Shown piece after piece: positions 7,045 to 15,398 of a stretch of 64,000 bases of DNA. Under the pieces are notes generated by a model, which saw only the letters and a list, made by a program, of their open reading frames with translations, searched no databases and was not told the DNA's origin. Numbering within the stretch: position 1 is the first letter of the stretch; each line of letters starts with the position of its first letter. The stretch comes from Duganella aquatilis (GTDB taxonomy: Bacteria > Pseudomonadota > Gammaproteobacteria > Burkholderiales > Burkholderiaceae_D): NCBI RefSeq assembly GCF_009674565.1, contig NZ_WKJL01000008.1, forward strand, positions 124,001-188,000, in the 5' to 3' direction. The translations under genes were made by a program, and so were the position numbers.

Positions 7045-8958
7045 TTATTTGACGGCGGTGCTGGCCGGCACCACCGGCAGCAGCACGGCGCTGGCGCCGG
7101 CCGTACCGTGTTGTACCGAGATGGTGGCTTTCTTGAAATCTTCAGGTTTGGCGAAGAAGATATTCGGCACATAGGTTTGCGGATTGCGGTCGTACAGCGG
7201 GAACAGCGTCGACTGGATCTGCACCATGATGCGGTGGCCCGGCTTGAACACGTAGTTCACGGTCGGCAGGCGGAACTTGTACTGCTGCACCGCGCCGGCC
7301 GGAATCGCCGACGGATGCTCGAAGCTCTCGCGGTAGCGGCCGCGGAAGATGTCCATGCTCACCGGCAGCTCGTAGCCGCCCATTTCCGGCTGCTCGGCCA
7401 CGGTCGGCGGGTAGACGTCGATCAGCTTGACGACGAAATCGCCGTCGGTGCCGGTGGTTTTGGCGTAGATGTCGGCATACGGCGCGCCCTGCACGGTGAC
7501 CGCCTCGGTCAGCACCGGCGTCTTGTACGACAGCACGTCGGTGCGGGTGGTCAGCGCGCGCTGGTCCTGCAGCAGCCAGGTGGTCCAGCGCGAACGGTCG
7601 CCAAAGCTCATCGGCGGCGCCAGGAACGGCACCGGCTTGGCCGGATCGGAGACATAGCTGTCCTCGCCGGCGGCGGCGGCCTTGAAGCCCAGGCCGCTGT
7701 CGGCCTGCAGGTACAGCGGCGTCAGCGTGGTGGCGCCCGGCCAGTCGGCGAACTTGTCCCAGCGGTTTTCCGAGGCGTTGTAGATCAGCACCGGCGGCAG
7801 CGCTTCAGCCGGCTTCTGGTCCTTCAGGTAGGTGTTGAAGAAGGGGATCAGGGTGTCCTTGCGGAAGTCGGCCGACGCGTCGCCTTTCCACTTGAACGGG
7901 CCCAGGCGCTCGGCCGAGCCGTTCACCTGGCTGTGATACCACGGACCCATCACCAGGTGGTTGTTGCCGGCCTTGCCCTTGGCCTTCAGCGCTTCCCAGG
8001 TGATGATGGCGCCGTACATGTCTTCCTGGTCCCACAGGCCCTGCAGCCACATGGTCGGCACGCTCGACGGCTTGGCGGCGACGAATTTGTCCAGCGCCTG
8101 GCCCTGCCAGAAGGCGTCGTAGGACGGGTGTTCCGACAGGCGTTTCCAGAAGCCCAGCTGGTCGAAGCCGTTCTGCTTGGCCCAGTTGCCGGCGGTGCCG
8201 GCGTCGAGGAAGTTCTGGTAGTCGTCCACGCCCACGCGCGGCACCTTGTCGCCCTTGCCGGTCTTGCTGGTCTGGCCGCTGAAGTAGTCGAGGTTGACCT
8301 GGCGGAAGGCGCCGTAGTGGAACCAGTCGTCGCCCATCCAGCCGTCGATCATCGGGCTTTCCGGCGCAGCCACTTTCAGTGCCGGGTGCGGGCCGAGCAG
8401 GGCCATGGTCACGGTCCAGCCGTCATACGACGAACCGATCATGCCCACGCGCTGGTTGCTTTCCTTGACGTTCTTCACCAGCCAGTCGATGGTGTCGTAG
8501 GCGTCAGTGGTGTCGTCGGTCTTGGTCGGGTTCAGCGCGCCGATCGGCGGACGTGTCATCACGTACTTGCCTTCCGAGCCGTACTTGCCGCGGATGTCCT
8601 GGTACACCAGGATGTAGCCGTCGTCGACCCACTCGCGGTTGGCCGAGCGTACGGCGTCGCGCATGTTCAGGATGCCTTTTTGCGCGAAGCCATCGGCGTC
8701 GTAAGGGGTGCGTTCCAGCAGCATCGGCAGGCTGGCGGCGCCGTTCGGCACCAGGATCACCGTGTGCAGCTTGACGCCGTCGCGCATCGGTATCATCACC
8801 TCGTGCCGGACAAAGTTGTAGGCGCCTTCGGGCGCTTTCCATTTGGCCGGGATATCGCTGCCGAGTTGGATCATGGAAGCGTCGGGCGCTTGTTGCGCCG
8901 ATGCTGCCGATGCCGCCAGTGCGCTGGCAAGGAATACAGGGAGGAGATGATGTCGCAT
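7045..8958 (-). CDS. CocE/NonD family hydrolase, alpha-amino acid ester hydrolase-like
   Basis: A 637-residue secreted serine hydrolase with signal peptide 1-21 (cleavage after ASA). The nucleophile lies in GMIGSSYDGW (S177), followed by ESPMIDGWMGDDWFHYGAFRQ (about 200-220). This closely follows the Xanthomonas alpha-amino acid ester hydrolases, including YVMTRPP, RGKYGSEG, PTMWLQGLWDQEDMYGA and MGPWYHSQVNG. D210/D211 and the ED pair in WDQEDMYGA match the carboxylate cluster that binds the alpha-amino group of the substrate in that family. The C-terminal half is the jelly-roll domain of the X-Pro dipeptidyl-peptidase superfamily. Enzymes of this kind hydrolyse alpha-amino esters and can acylate beta-lactam nuclei. 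The natural substrate is unknown. It is preceded by rarD on the same strand. Confidence 0.9.
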   Translation of the reverse strand: MRHHLLPVFLASALAASAASAQQAPDASMIQLGSDIPAKWKAPEGAYNFVRHEVMIPMRDGVKLHTVILVPNGAASLPMLLERTPYDADGFAQKGILNMRDAVRSANREWVDDGYILVYQDIRGKYGSEGKYVMTRPPIGALNPTKTDDTTDAYDTIDWLVKNVKESNQRVGMIGSSYDGWTVTMALLGPHPALKVAAPESPMIDGWMGDDWFHYGAFRQVNLDYFSGQTSKTGKGDKVPRVGVDDYQNFLDAGTAGNWAKQNGFDQLGFWKRLSEHPSYDAFWQGQALDKFVAAKPSSVPTMWLQGLWDQEDMYGAIITWEALKAKGKAGNNHLVMGPWYHSQVNGSAERLGPFKWKGDASADFRKDTLIPFFNTYLKDQKPAEALPPVLIYNASENRWDKFADWPGATTLTPLYLQADSGLGFKAAAAGEDSYVSDPAKPVPFLAPPMSFGDRSRWTTWLLQDQRALTTRTDVLSYKTPVLTEAVTVQGAPYADIYAKTTGTDGDFVVKLIDVYPPTVAEQPEMGGYELPVSMDIFRGRYRESFEHPSAIPAGAVQQYKFRLPTVNYVFKPGHRIMVQIQSTLFPLYDRNPQTYVPNIFFAKPEDFKKATISVQHGTAGASAVLLPVVPASTAVK

Positions 8959-9022
8959 GTGCCGCTACCCTTCAAAAAAAGTGAGCCGAGGAAAAATCCA
9001 ATCGATTGTAGCTGAAGCGGCG

Positions 9023-9907
9023 TCAGGCGGCAGCAGCCTGGCGCCGGCTGATCCACCATCCCTCCACCACGTATAGCAGCAGCGCCGCCCAGATGATCAG
9101 GAAACCGACCAGCCGTTCGGACGAGAACGCTTCATGGAAGACCCATACGCCCAGCAGCGCCTGCATGGTCGGCGACAGGTATTGAATCAGGCCCAGCACC
9201 GCCATCGGAATCTTGCGCGCGCCGGCGGCGAACAGCAGCAGCGGAATCGCCGTGATCGGCCCGGCCGCCGCCAGCAGCCAGCGCGTGCTGTCGTATGGCG
9301 TGTTGACGAAGGTGTTCTGGCCGTGCCAGCCCAGCCACAGCACATACACCAGCGCCAGCGGGAACAGCATCATGGTTTCCAGCGACAGGCCTTCCAGCGC
9401 GGCCAGGGCCGCCGTCTTGCGCAGCAGGCCGTAGCCGCCGAAGGTGATGCCTAAAATTAAGGCAATCCACGGCAGCTGGCCGGCCTGCCAGGTCAGCCAG
9501 GCCACGCCGCTGGCCGCCACCGCCATGGCGATCCACTGGCCGCGGCGCAGCTTTTCCTTCAGCACCAGCACGCCCAGCAGCACATTGATCAGCGGATTGA
9601 TGAAATACCCCAGGCTGGCGTCGATGACGTGGCCATTGTTGACCGACCAGATGTAAATGAACCAGTTGGCGGTCAGCAGCACGGCGCTGGCGACGAAGCT
9701 GGCCAGGATGCGCGGCTGGCGCAGCACCGCCGGCAGCCACTGCCACTGCCGCCGCACGGTCAGTACGATCACCAGGAATAGCAACGACCACAGCATGCGG
9801 TGCGCCAGGATTTCCTGCGGCGGCACCTCGCCGATGGCGTGGAAGTACAGCGGGAACAAGCCCCAGCAAAAGAACGCGAAGGTGGCGTACAGAATTCCTG
9901 AATTCAT
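9023..9907 (-). CDS. rarD: EamA/RarD family inner-membrane transporter
   Basis: 294 residues with ten predicted membrane helices arranged as two five-helix EamA units. It opens with MNSGILYATFAFFCWGLFPLYF, the typical RarD N-terminus, and contains AHRMLWSLLFLV and GYFINPLINVLLGVLVLKEKL. The family belongs to the drug/metabolite transporter superfamily; RarD itself was named from chloramphenicol-related phenotypes and its substrate is not established. The start at 9907 was chosen on family alignment. A second in-frame ATG at 9955 would add 16 polar residues. It ends 64 bp before the ester hydrolase gene and could be co-transcribed with it. Confidence 0.85.
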   Translation of the reverse strand: MNSGILYATFAFFCWGLFPLYFHAIGEVPPQEILAHRMLWSLLFLVIVLTVRRQWQWLPAVLRQPRILASFVASAVLLTANWFIYIWSVNNGHVIDASLGYFINPLINVLLGVLVLKEKLRRGQWIAMAVAASGVAWLTWQAGQLPWIALILGITFGGYGLLRKTAALAALEGLSLETMMLFPLALVYVLWLGWHGQNTFVNTPYDSTRWLLAAAGPITAIPLLLFAAGARKIPMAVLGLIQYLSPTMQALLGVWVFHEAFSSERLVGFLIIWAALLLYVVEGWWISRRQAAAA

Positions 9908-10115
9908 TGGGGCGAATCTGCCAAAAGATGTGGACGGTCTGACATTATCTCCCATCTTTACGCGCTCCGCTGACGGCCACGCTCGCGCTGGCGTCCCGGG
10001 CGGCGTACACTCTCGGTATTGATCATTTGGAACGCTTCCGTATGCCAAAATCTCCTTGCCTTTTGTGTAGTCATCACCTATTGTGCAATGCACCAAAACA
10101 ACAACAGGTGCAATC

Positions 10116-11996
10116 TTGACCGAGCAACACAAGAAAAGCAGTCTCGCGGCACTCACGCTGGCGGCTGTCGGCATCGTCTATGGCGACATCGGTACCAGCC
10201 CTCTCTACACCCTCAAAACCATCTTCGATCCCGAGCACGGCCTGGCGCTGAGCGAAGGCAATCTGCTGGGCATCATTTCGCTGATTTTCTGGGGCCTGAC
10301 GCTGATTGTGTCGCTCAAATACGTCACCCTGGTGCTGCGCGCGGACAACCGCGGCGAGGGCGGCATCATGGCGCTGATGGCGCTGGCGCTCAATTCGGTC
10401 AGCAAGGTGGCGCACGGCTGGCACTACCCGCTGATGCTGCTCGGCGTGTTCGGCGCCACCATGTTCTACGGCGACAGCGTGATCACCCCGGCCATCTCGG
10501 TGCTGGGCGCAATCGAGGGTCTGGAAGTGGCCGCCACCGGCCTGGAACAGTACATCGTGCCGCTGACCATCGTCGTGCTGATCACGCTGTACGCGATGCA
10601 GCGCCACGGCACCGCCGGCATCGGCCGCTTTTTCGGCCCGATCATGGTGGTGTGGTTTGCCGCGCTGGCCGTCATGGGCCTGGTCAACATCGTCGAGGCG
10701 CCGCAGATCCTGTACGCGCTGAACCCGTATCACGCGCTGCGCTTCATGTATGAAAACCGCATGATCGCCTTCGTCGCGCTGGGCGCGGTGGTGCTGTCGC
10801 TGACCGGCGCCGAGGCGCTGTACGCCGACATGGGCCACTTCGGCAAGAAACCGATCCGCGCCGCCTGGTTCCTGGTGGTGTTCCCGGCGCTGGCGCTGAA
10901 CTACCTGGGACAGGGCGCGCTGCTGCTGACCCGTCCGGACGCGGTGACCAATCCCTTCTTCCACCAGCTGGGCGAGTGGAGCGTCTACCCGCTGGTGGTG
11001 CTGTCGACCATGGCGGCGGTGATCGCCTCGCAGGCCACCATTTCCGGCACCTTCTCGATGACCAAGCAGGCCATCGCGCTGGGCCTGCTGCCGCGCATGC
11101 GCATCCTGCATACCTCGGCCACCGAAATCGGCCAGATCTACATCCCGGCGGTCAACTGGCTGCAACTGGGCGTGGTGCTGCTGGCGGTGGTGGGCTTCGG
11201 CTCCTCGGACAAGCTGGCCGGCGCCTACGGCATCGCGGTTACCGCCACCATGCTGGCCACCACCTTCCTGACCTTCTTCGTGATCCGCTACCGCTGGCAT
11301 TTCCCGCTGTGGCTGTGCTTTGGCGCCACCGGCTTCTTCATCGTCATCGACATCGTGCTGTTCTCGGCCAGCACGCTCAAGCTGTTCCACGGCGGCTGGT
11401 TCCCGCTGCTGTTGGGCGCGATTTTGTTCACCGTGATGCTGACCTGGAAGCGCGGCCGCGAGCTGGTGTTTGAAAACCTGCAAAAGCACGCGATCCCGCT
11501 GGAAGACTTCCTGTCCTCGCTGTTCGTGGCGCCGCCGACGCGCGTCTACGGCACCGCCATCTTCCTGCGCGGCGAGAGCGACGGCGTGCCGCACGCGCTG
11601 TTGCATAATCTGTCGCACAACAAGGTGCTGCACGAGCGCGTGGTGTTCTTCACCGTGCACGTGGTCGAGGAACCGTGGGTGCCGGAAGACGAACAGGTCA
11701 AGGTCACCGACCTGGGCCATCAGTGCTACCAGCTGAACGTCTACTACGGCTTCAAGGACGAACCGGATATTCCGAAGGTGCTGGCGTTGTGCGAGTGCCT
11801 GGGCCTGCCGTTCGAGATGATGGAGACCTCGTTCTTCATCGCCCGCCAGACCGTGATTTCGGCACCTGGCTCGGGCATGGCGACCTGGCGCGAGCACCTG
11901 TTTGTGGCGATGTCGCGCAATGCGCGCGGCGCCGCCGACTACTACCAGATTCCGCCAAACCGCGTGATTGAACTTGGCACGCAAGTGGAAATTTGA
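10116..11996 (+). CDS. kup: Low-affinity potassium transporter Kup
   Basis: 626 residues. The first membrane segment holds the family hallmark GIVYGDIGTSPLYTLKTIF, then KYVTLVLRADNRGEGGIMAL and MFYGDSVITPAISVLGAIEGL. About twelve membrane helices are followed by a cytoplasmic C-terminal domain of about 170 residues. Kup imports K+ with protons and matters at low pH or hyperosmotic stress. I prefer a TTG start at 10116 because CAGGTG (10105-10110) sits five bases ahead of it and the product then matches the usual N-terminus. A GTG at 10083 would add 11 residues without a convincing ribosome site. It is transcribed divergently from rarD. Confidence 0.95.
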   Translation: MTEQHKKSSLAALTLAAVGIVYGDIGTSPLYTLKTIFDPEHGLALSEGNLLGIISLIFWGLTLIVSLKYVTLVLRADNRGEGGIMALMALALNSVSKVAHGWHYPLMLLGVFGATMFYGDSVITPAISVLGAIEGLEVAATGLEQYIVPLTIVVLITLYAMQRHGTAGIGRFFGPIMVVWFAALAVMGLVNIVEAPQILYALNPYHALRFMYENRMIAFVALGAVVLSLTGAEALYADMGHFGKKPIRAAWFLVVFPALALNYLGQGALLLTRPDAVTNPFFHQLGEWSVYPLVVLSTMAAVIASQATISGTFSMTKQAIALGLLPRMRILHTSATEIGQIYIPAVNWLQLGVVLLAVVGFGSSDKLAGAYGIAVTATMLATTFLTFFVIRYRWHFPLWLCFGATGFFIVIDIVLFSASTLKLFHGGWFPLLLGAILFTVMLTWKRGRELVFENLQKHAIPLEDFLSSLFVAPPTRVYGTAIFLRGESDGVPHALLHNLSHNKVLHERVVFFTVHVVEEPWVPEDEQVKVTDLGHQCYQLNVYYGFKDEPDIPKVLALCECLGLPFEMMETSFFIARQTVISAPGSGMATWREHLFVAMSRNARGAADYYQIPPNRVIELGTQVEI

Positions 11997-12018
11997 ATAC
12001 AAAATAATGTAACTGAAT

Positions 12019-12072
12019 GTAGTGCCGGGAGTGGAAGTGGCGTCGTCTGCTAAACTTCTGCGCCGGGACTAC
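12019..12072. repeat. Imperfect inverted repeat in the kup-FKBP intergenic region
   Basis: GTAGTGCCGG (12019-12028) and CCGGGACTAC (12063-12072) are inverted copies with one mismatch around a 34-base loop, 23 bp after the kup stop. No T-run follows. It may form an mRNA structure or be an operator for the lipoprotein gene. Confidence 0.35.
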
Positions 12073-12102
12073 CGAAACACACGAATTCCATCAAAGGTAA
12101 AT

Positions 12103-12951
12103 ATGAAAGCGATGTTGCAATTTATCGCCGCTGCGGTCTGCGCAGCGGTCTTGACCGCCTGCGGTGGCGGCGGAGACAAAACCCCGATCACCCCTGTGGT
12201 GGTCCAGCCGGCCTACAAGCTGACCGAAACCGCCACCGGCACCGGCCGCGCGGCGGCGGCGGGCGACCTGGTGACCTTCAAGTACACCGGCTACCTGTAC
12301 GACTCGACCAAGTCCGACTTCAAGGGCGCCAAGATTGAAAGCTCGGTCGACCTGGGCTCCACCTACACCGCCACGGTGGGCGTTGGGGCAATGCTGGCCG
12401 GCTGGGACCAGTCGCTGCTGGGCATGCAGGCGGGCACCAAGCGCACCGCCATCCTGCCGGCCAACCTGGCTTACGGCGCGAATACCCGCGAGGCGCAGAC
12501 CATCAACGGCATCACCTACGCCGCCATCACCGCCAATGCGCCGCTGGTGTATGACTTCGAGATGGTCTTCGTCAGCCCGCAGGTCACCATTCCCAACCAG
12601 CCTGCGCCAACCGTGCTGACCACGACCGACCTGGTCGTCGGCACCGGCACTGCGGTGGTCAACGGCCAGACCGTGACTGTGCGCTACACCGGCTGGCTGT
12701 ATGACGGTACCCGCAGCAACTTCAAGGGCACCTCGTTTGACAATAACCAGAGCGCTACAACGCCGCTGACGGTGGCTGTTGGCGGCACTGGCACTATCAC
12801 CGGCTTCAACACCGGCATCATCGGCATGAAGGTTGGCGGTACGCGTACCGTGATCATCCCGCCGGCCCTGGGTTATGGCGCCGTCGCGCAGACGAGTATT
12901 CCAGCCAATTCGACGCTGGTATTCGATATCACGCTGATCTCGATCCAGTAA
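12103..12951 (+). CDS. Lipoprotein with two FKBP-type peptidyl-prolyl isomerase domains
   Basis: A 282-residue precursor. The signal peptide ends in the lipobox LTAC (cysteine near residue 21) followed by GGGG, so the protein is lipid-anchored in the cell envelope. Two FKBP domains follow in tandem: domain 1 about 45-160 (GDLVTFKYTGYLYD, MLAGWDQSLLGMQAGTKRTAILP, AYGA) and domain 2 about 175-282 (GQTVTVRYTGWLYDG, ITGFNTGIIGMKVGGTRTVIIPPALGYGA, LVFDITLI). The family catalyses cis-trans isomerisation of prolyl bonds, and envelope members assist folding. Domain 2 keeps more of the canonical pocket residues than domain 1. The start at 12103 is set by the signal peptide and AAAGG upstream. Confidence 0.88.
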   Translation: MKAMLQFIAAAVCAAVLTACGGGGDKTPITPVVVQPAYKLTETATGTGRAAAAGDLVTFKYTGYLYDSTKSDFKGAKIESSVDLGSTYTATVGVGAMLAGWDQSLLGMQAGTKRTAILPANLAYGANTREAQTINGITYAAITANAPLVYDFEMVFVSPQVTIPNQPAPTVLTTTDLVVGTGTAVVNGQTVTVRYTGWLYDGTRSNFKGTSFDNNQSATTPLTVAVGGTGTITGFNTGIIGMKVGGTRTVIIPPALGYGAVAQTSIPANSTLVFDITLISIQ

Positions 12952-12966
12952 GCGGATCGTGCAACA

Positions 12967-12998
12967 AAAAAGGCAGCCCGCGGGCTGCCTTTTTTTTA
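12967..12998. terminator. Bidirectional terminator between the FKBP gene and the FtsX operon
   Basis: GGCAGCCCG (12972-12980) is immediately followed by its inverted copy CGGGCTGCC (12981-12989). A-runs lie on the left and eight T residues on the right, so it can stop transcripts from both sides. Its T-run merges with the stop codon of the permease gene ending at 12996. Confidence 0.85.
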
Positions 12999-15395
12999 TT
13001 CCCGCAGCGCCCGCGCCGGCGCGATGCGCATCGCCGACCAGGTATGGCGCGCGGTGGCTACAGCCACCACGCCCAGCGCGCAGGCCAGCGCCGCCATCGG
13101 CGCCCATGGCCCCAGCGGCGAACGTTCGGCGAACGGCGCCAGATAGCGCGCAATCGCCAGCCAGGCCGGCGGCAGCGCGATCAGGGCCGCCACCGCCGTC
13201 AGCAGCAGGAACTCGCGGCCGACCAGCACCGCAATCGCCGCGCGGCCGGCGCCATGCAGCTTGCGCAGCACGATCTCGCGCGCGCGCCGCTGGACGCTGT
13301 GCGCCGCCAGCACATACACCCCGAAAGCCGCCAGCACCAGCACCACCGCCGTGGCGCAGGCCAGCAAATGGGCCAGCCGCACATCGTCCACATAAGCCTG
13401 CGCATAGTAGCTGGAAGCGCGCCGTACCACTGGCGGCTGCAGCGGGAAGTAACGCTGCCACAGCGCCATCACGGCCGGTTCCAGCGCCTCCGGCCGTCCC
13501 TGCACGCGCGCCGTCAGCAGCCGACTGTCGGCCGCCAGCGAATACATGGTCGGCTGCACCGGATCGCGCAGCGTCTCCCAACGCAGGTCCGGCGCCACGC
13601 CGACTATCCGCATCCGGGTGCCGTTGATGCGCTGACCCACCGCTTCGCTGGCCGAGGCCCAGCCCAAAGCGCGCACCGCCGCCTGGTTGAGCATCACGCC
13701 TTCCTCGCCTTGAACCCCGGCCTGGTCGATGCGTGGATCGAACAGGCGTCCGGCCAGCGAGGGCAGGCCGTACACCTGGAAGAACGAAGCGCCTACCCAG
13801 TGTACCGAGATGCCGGCGTCGGTGCCGTCGTTGCGCTTGACGGTGGTGCTGCCGCGCGTGCCGGTATGGTCGTCGCGGCCCGGCAGGTCGCGGCTGTCGG
13901 CCACGCCGGCCACGCCGGGCAGCTGCGCCAGCGCGTCGCGGAAGGCGCGGCCGGCCGGATCGTTGACGCCGACCGGCATTTCCGCCGTCAGCAGCGGCGC
14001 CGGATCGAAGCCGGGGGAGGCCGACGCGGCAAACCGGGTCTGCCACAGGATCGCCAGCGCAATGCTGCCCATGCCGATGGCGGCGGCGAATTGCAAGGCG
14101 GTCAGCGCGCGCCGCAGCCAGGCGCCGCTGGCCGTTTCCCCGCTGCGCTGCGCCAGCGTGGCGCGCATGTCGACGCCATGCGCCAGCCAGCCGGGATACC
14201 AGCCCGACACCCCACCCACCAGCGCACCGCCCAGCAGGCCGGCGCACACGGTCGACGGCGTGAACACGCCATCCAGCGGACGTTGCAGCAGCTCCGACGC
14301 CAGCGGCAGCAGCAGCCACGCCAGCAGCAGGCCCAGTGCGGCGGCGGCGGTGGACAGCAGCGTGGCCTCCGCCATGAACTGCACCAGCAGCTGGCGCGTG
14401 GTGGCGCCCAGCACGCGGCGCATGGCGATCTCGCGCTGGCGGCGCAAGGTGCGTACCGTCGCCAGGTTGATGTGGTTGACCACCGCCAGCAGCAGGATCA
14501 GCAAACCGGCCAGGCCCAGCGCCAGCACCATGCGCATGTCGCCGCGCGGGCCCGTGCCCATGGTGTTGGCGACCGTGCGGTCAAAATAGGCGTCGGCCAG
14601 CGGACCGAGGCCGATATCGACCATCTTGCGTTTGGCCAGCGCCGCCTTCATCTCCGGCGTGGCCAGGTTATCCCACGGCGCCTTGTCGATCACGTCCTGC
14701 AGCACTTTTTGCAGCGCTTGCGGGTTGGCGTCGGTCTTGACGTAAATGCGGCCGGCGATGCCCATCCAGTTGGACAGCACCTGCTGCCTTTCCTTTTCCG
14801 GCCACAGCGTGCTGCCGATGCCGACCAGCGCGCCGAACTGCATGGTGCTGTTGGACGGCCGGTCCGGCAGAATGGCGCGTACCTGCAACGTTTGCTGGTT
14901 GACGACCACGGTGCGGCCCAGCGCCTTGCTGGTGCCCAGCAGTTGCAGCGCAGCCTTCTGCGTCAGCGCCAGGCCGTCGGGCGCGGCCAGCGCCTGCCGC
15001 AGGTCGCCTTGCAGCGCGCGCAGCCCGGCGATCTGCTCGAATACCGGATCGACCGCGGTGATGTCGATCTCGCGCAGCGCGCCGCCCTGGTTCAGCACTG
15101 CCTTGCTGGGCCACCAGACGCTCGCCTGCAACGGCAGGCCGCTATGCAGCGCCACCTCGCGCATGGCAAACGGCGTGTACTCCATCCACTGCGGTTGCGG
15201 GATGAAGTTCAGCCGGTGCTTGATGACGAATACGCGTTCGCGCTGCGGCACGTCGCGGTCGTAGCTGAAGGAGTAGTACACAAAGCCCACCAGCACAAAG
15301 CACACCGCGAAACCGGCCGCGAGGCCGAGCAGTTCGACGGCGGTATTGAACGGGTGGCGCAACAGCAAACGCCAGCCGACGCGGAAGTTCATCAT
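12996..15395 (-). CDS. ABC transporter permease, FtsX/MacB type (second permease)
   Basis: 799 residues with eight predicted membrane helices. One lies near residues 17-45, four between about 285 and 455 and three between about 678 and 785. Two large extracytoplasmic domains separate these groups. Each half ends in an FtsX-type core: VRTLRRQREIAMRRVLGATTRQLL in the first and VQRRAREIVLRKLHGAGRAAIAVL in the second. These basic loops carry the coupling helices that touch the ATPase. This is the double-core FtsX architecture of exporters acting with a LolD/MacB-like ATPase. It follows the homologous permease with only 3 bp between stop and start, and its stop overlaps the terminator. The substrate is unknown. 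Confidence 0.9.
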   Translation of the reverse strand: MMNFRVGWRLLLRHPFNTAVELLGLAAGFAVCFVLVGFVYYSFSYDRDVPQRERVFVIKHRLNFIPQPQWMEYTPFAMREVALHSGLPLQASVWWPSKAVLNQGGALREIDITAVDPVFEQIAGLRALQGDLRQALAAPDGLALTQKAALQLLGTSKALGRTVVVNQQTLQVRAILPDRPSNSTMQFGALVGIGSTLWPEKERQQVLSNWMGIAGRIYVKTDANPQALQKVLQDVIDKAPWDNLATPEMKAALAKRKMVDIGLGPLADAYFDRTVANTMGTGPRGDMRMVLALGLAGLLILLLAVVNHINLATVRTLRRQREIAMRRVLGATTRQLLVQFMAEATLLSTAAAALGLLLAWLLLPLASELLQRPLDGVFTPSTVCAGLLGGALVGGVSGWYPGWLAHGVDMRATLAQRSGETASGAWLRRALTALQFAAAIGMGSIALAILWQTRFAASASPGFDPAPLLTAEMPVGVNDPAGRAFRDALAQLPGVAGVADSRDLPGRDDHTGTRGSTTVKRNDGTDAGISVHWVGASFFQVYGLPSLAGRLFDPRIDQAGVQGEEGVMLNQAAVRALGWASASEAVGQRINGTRMRIVGVAPDLRWETLRDPVQPTMYSLAADSRLLTARVQGRPEALEPAVMALWQRYFPLQPPVVRRASSYYAQAYVDDVRLAHLLACATAVVLVLAAFGVYVLAAHSVQRRAREIVLRKLHGAGRAAIAVLVGREFLLLTAVAALIALPPAWLAIARYLAPFAERSPLGPWAPMAALACALGVVAVATARHTWSAMRIAPARALRE

Positions 15396-15398
15396 GGA

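Noticed and set aside
10074..12002. 642-codon minus-strand frame opposite kup
   Set aside because: Composition is His/Gln/Arg-rich without motifs, and kup in the other strand is unmistakable.
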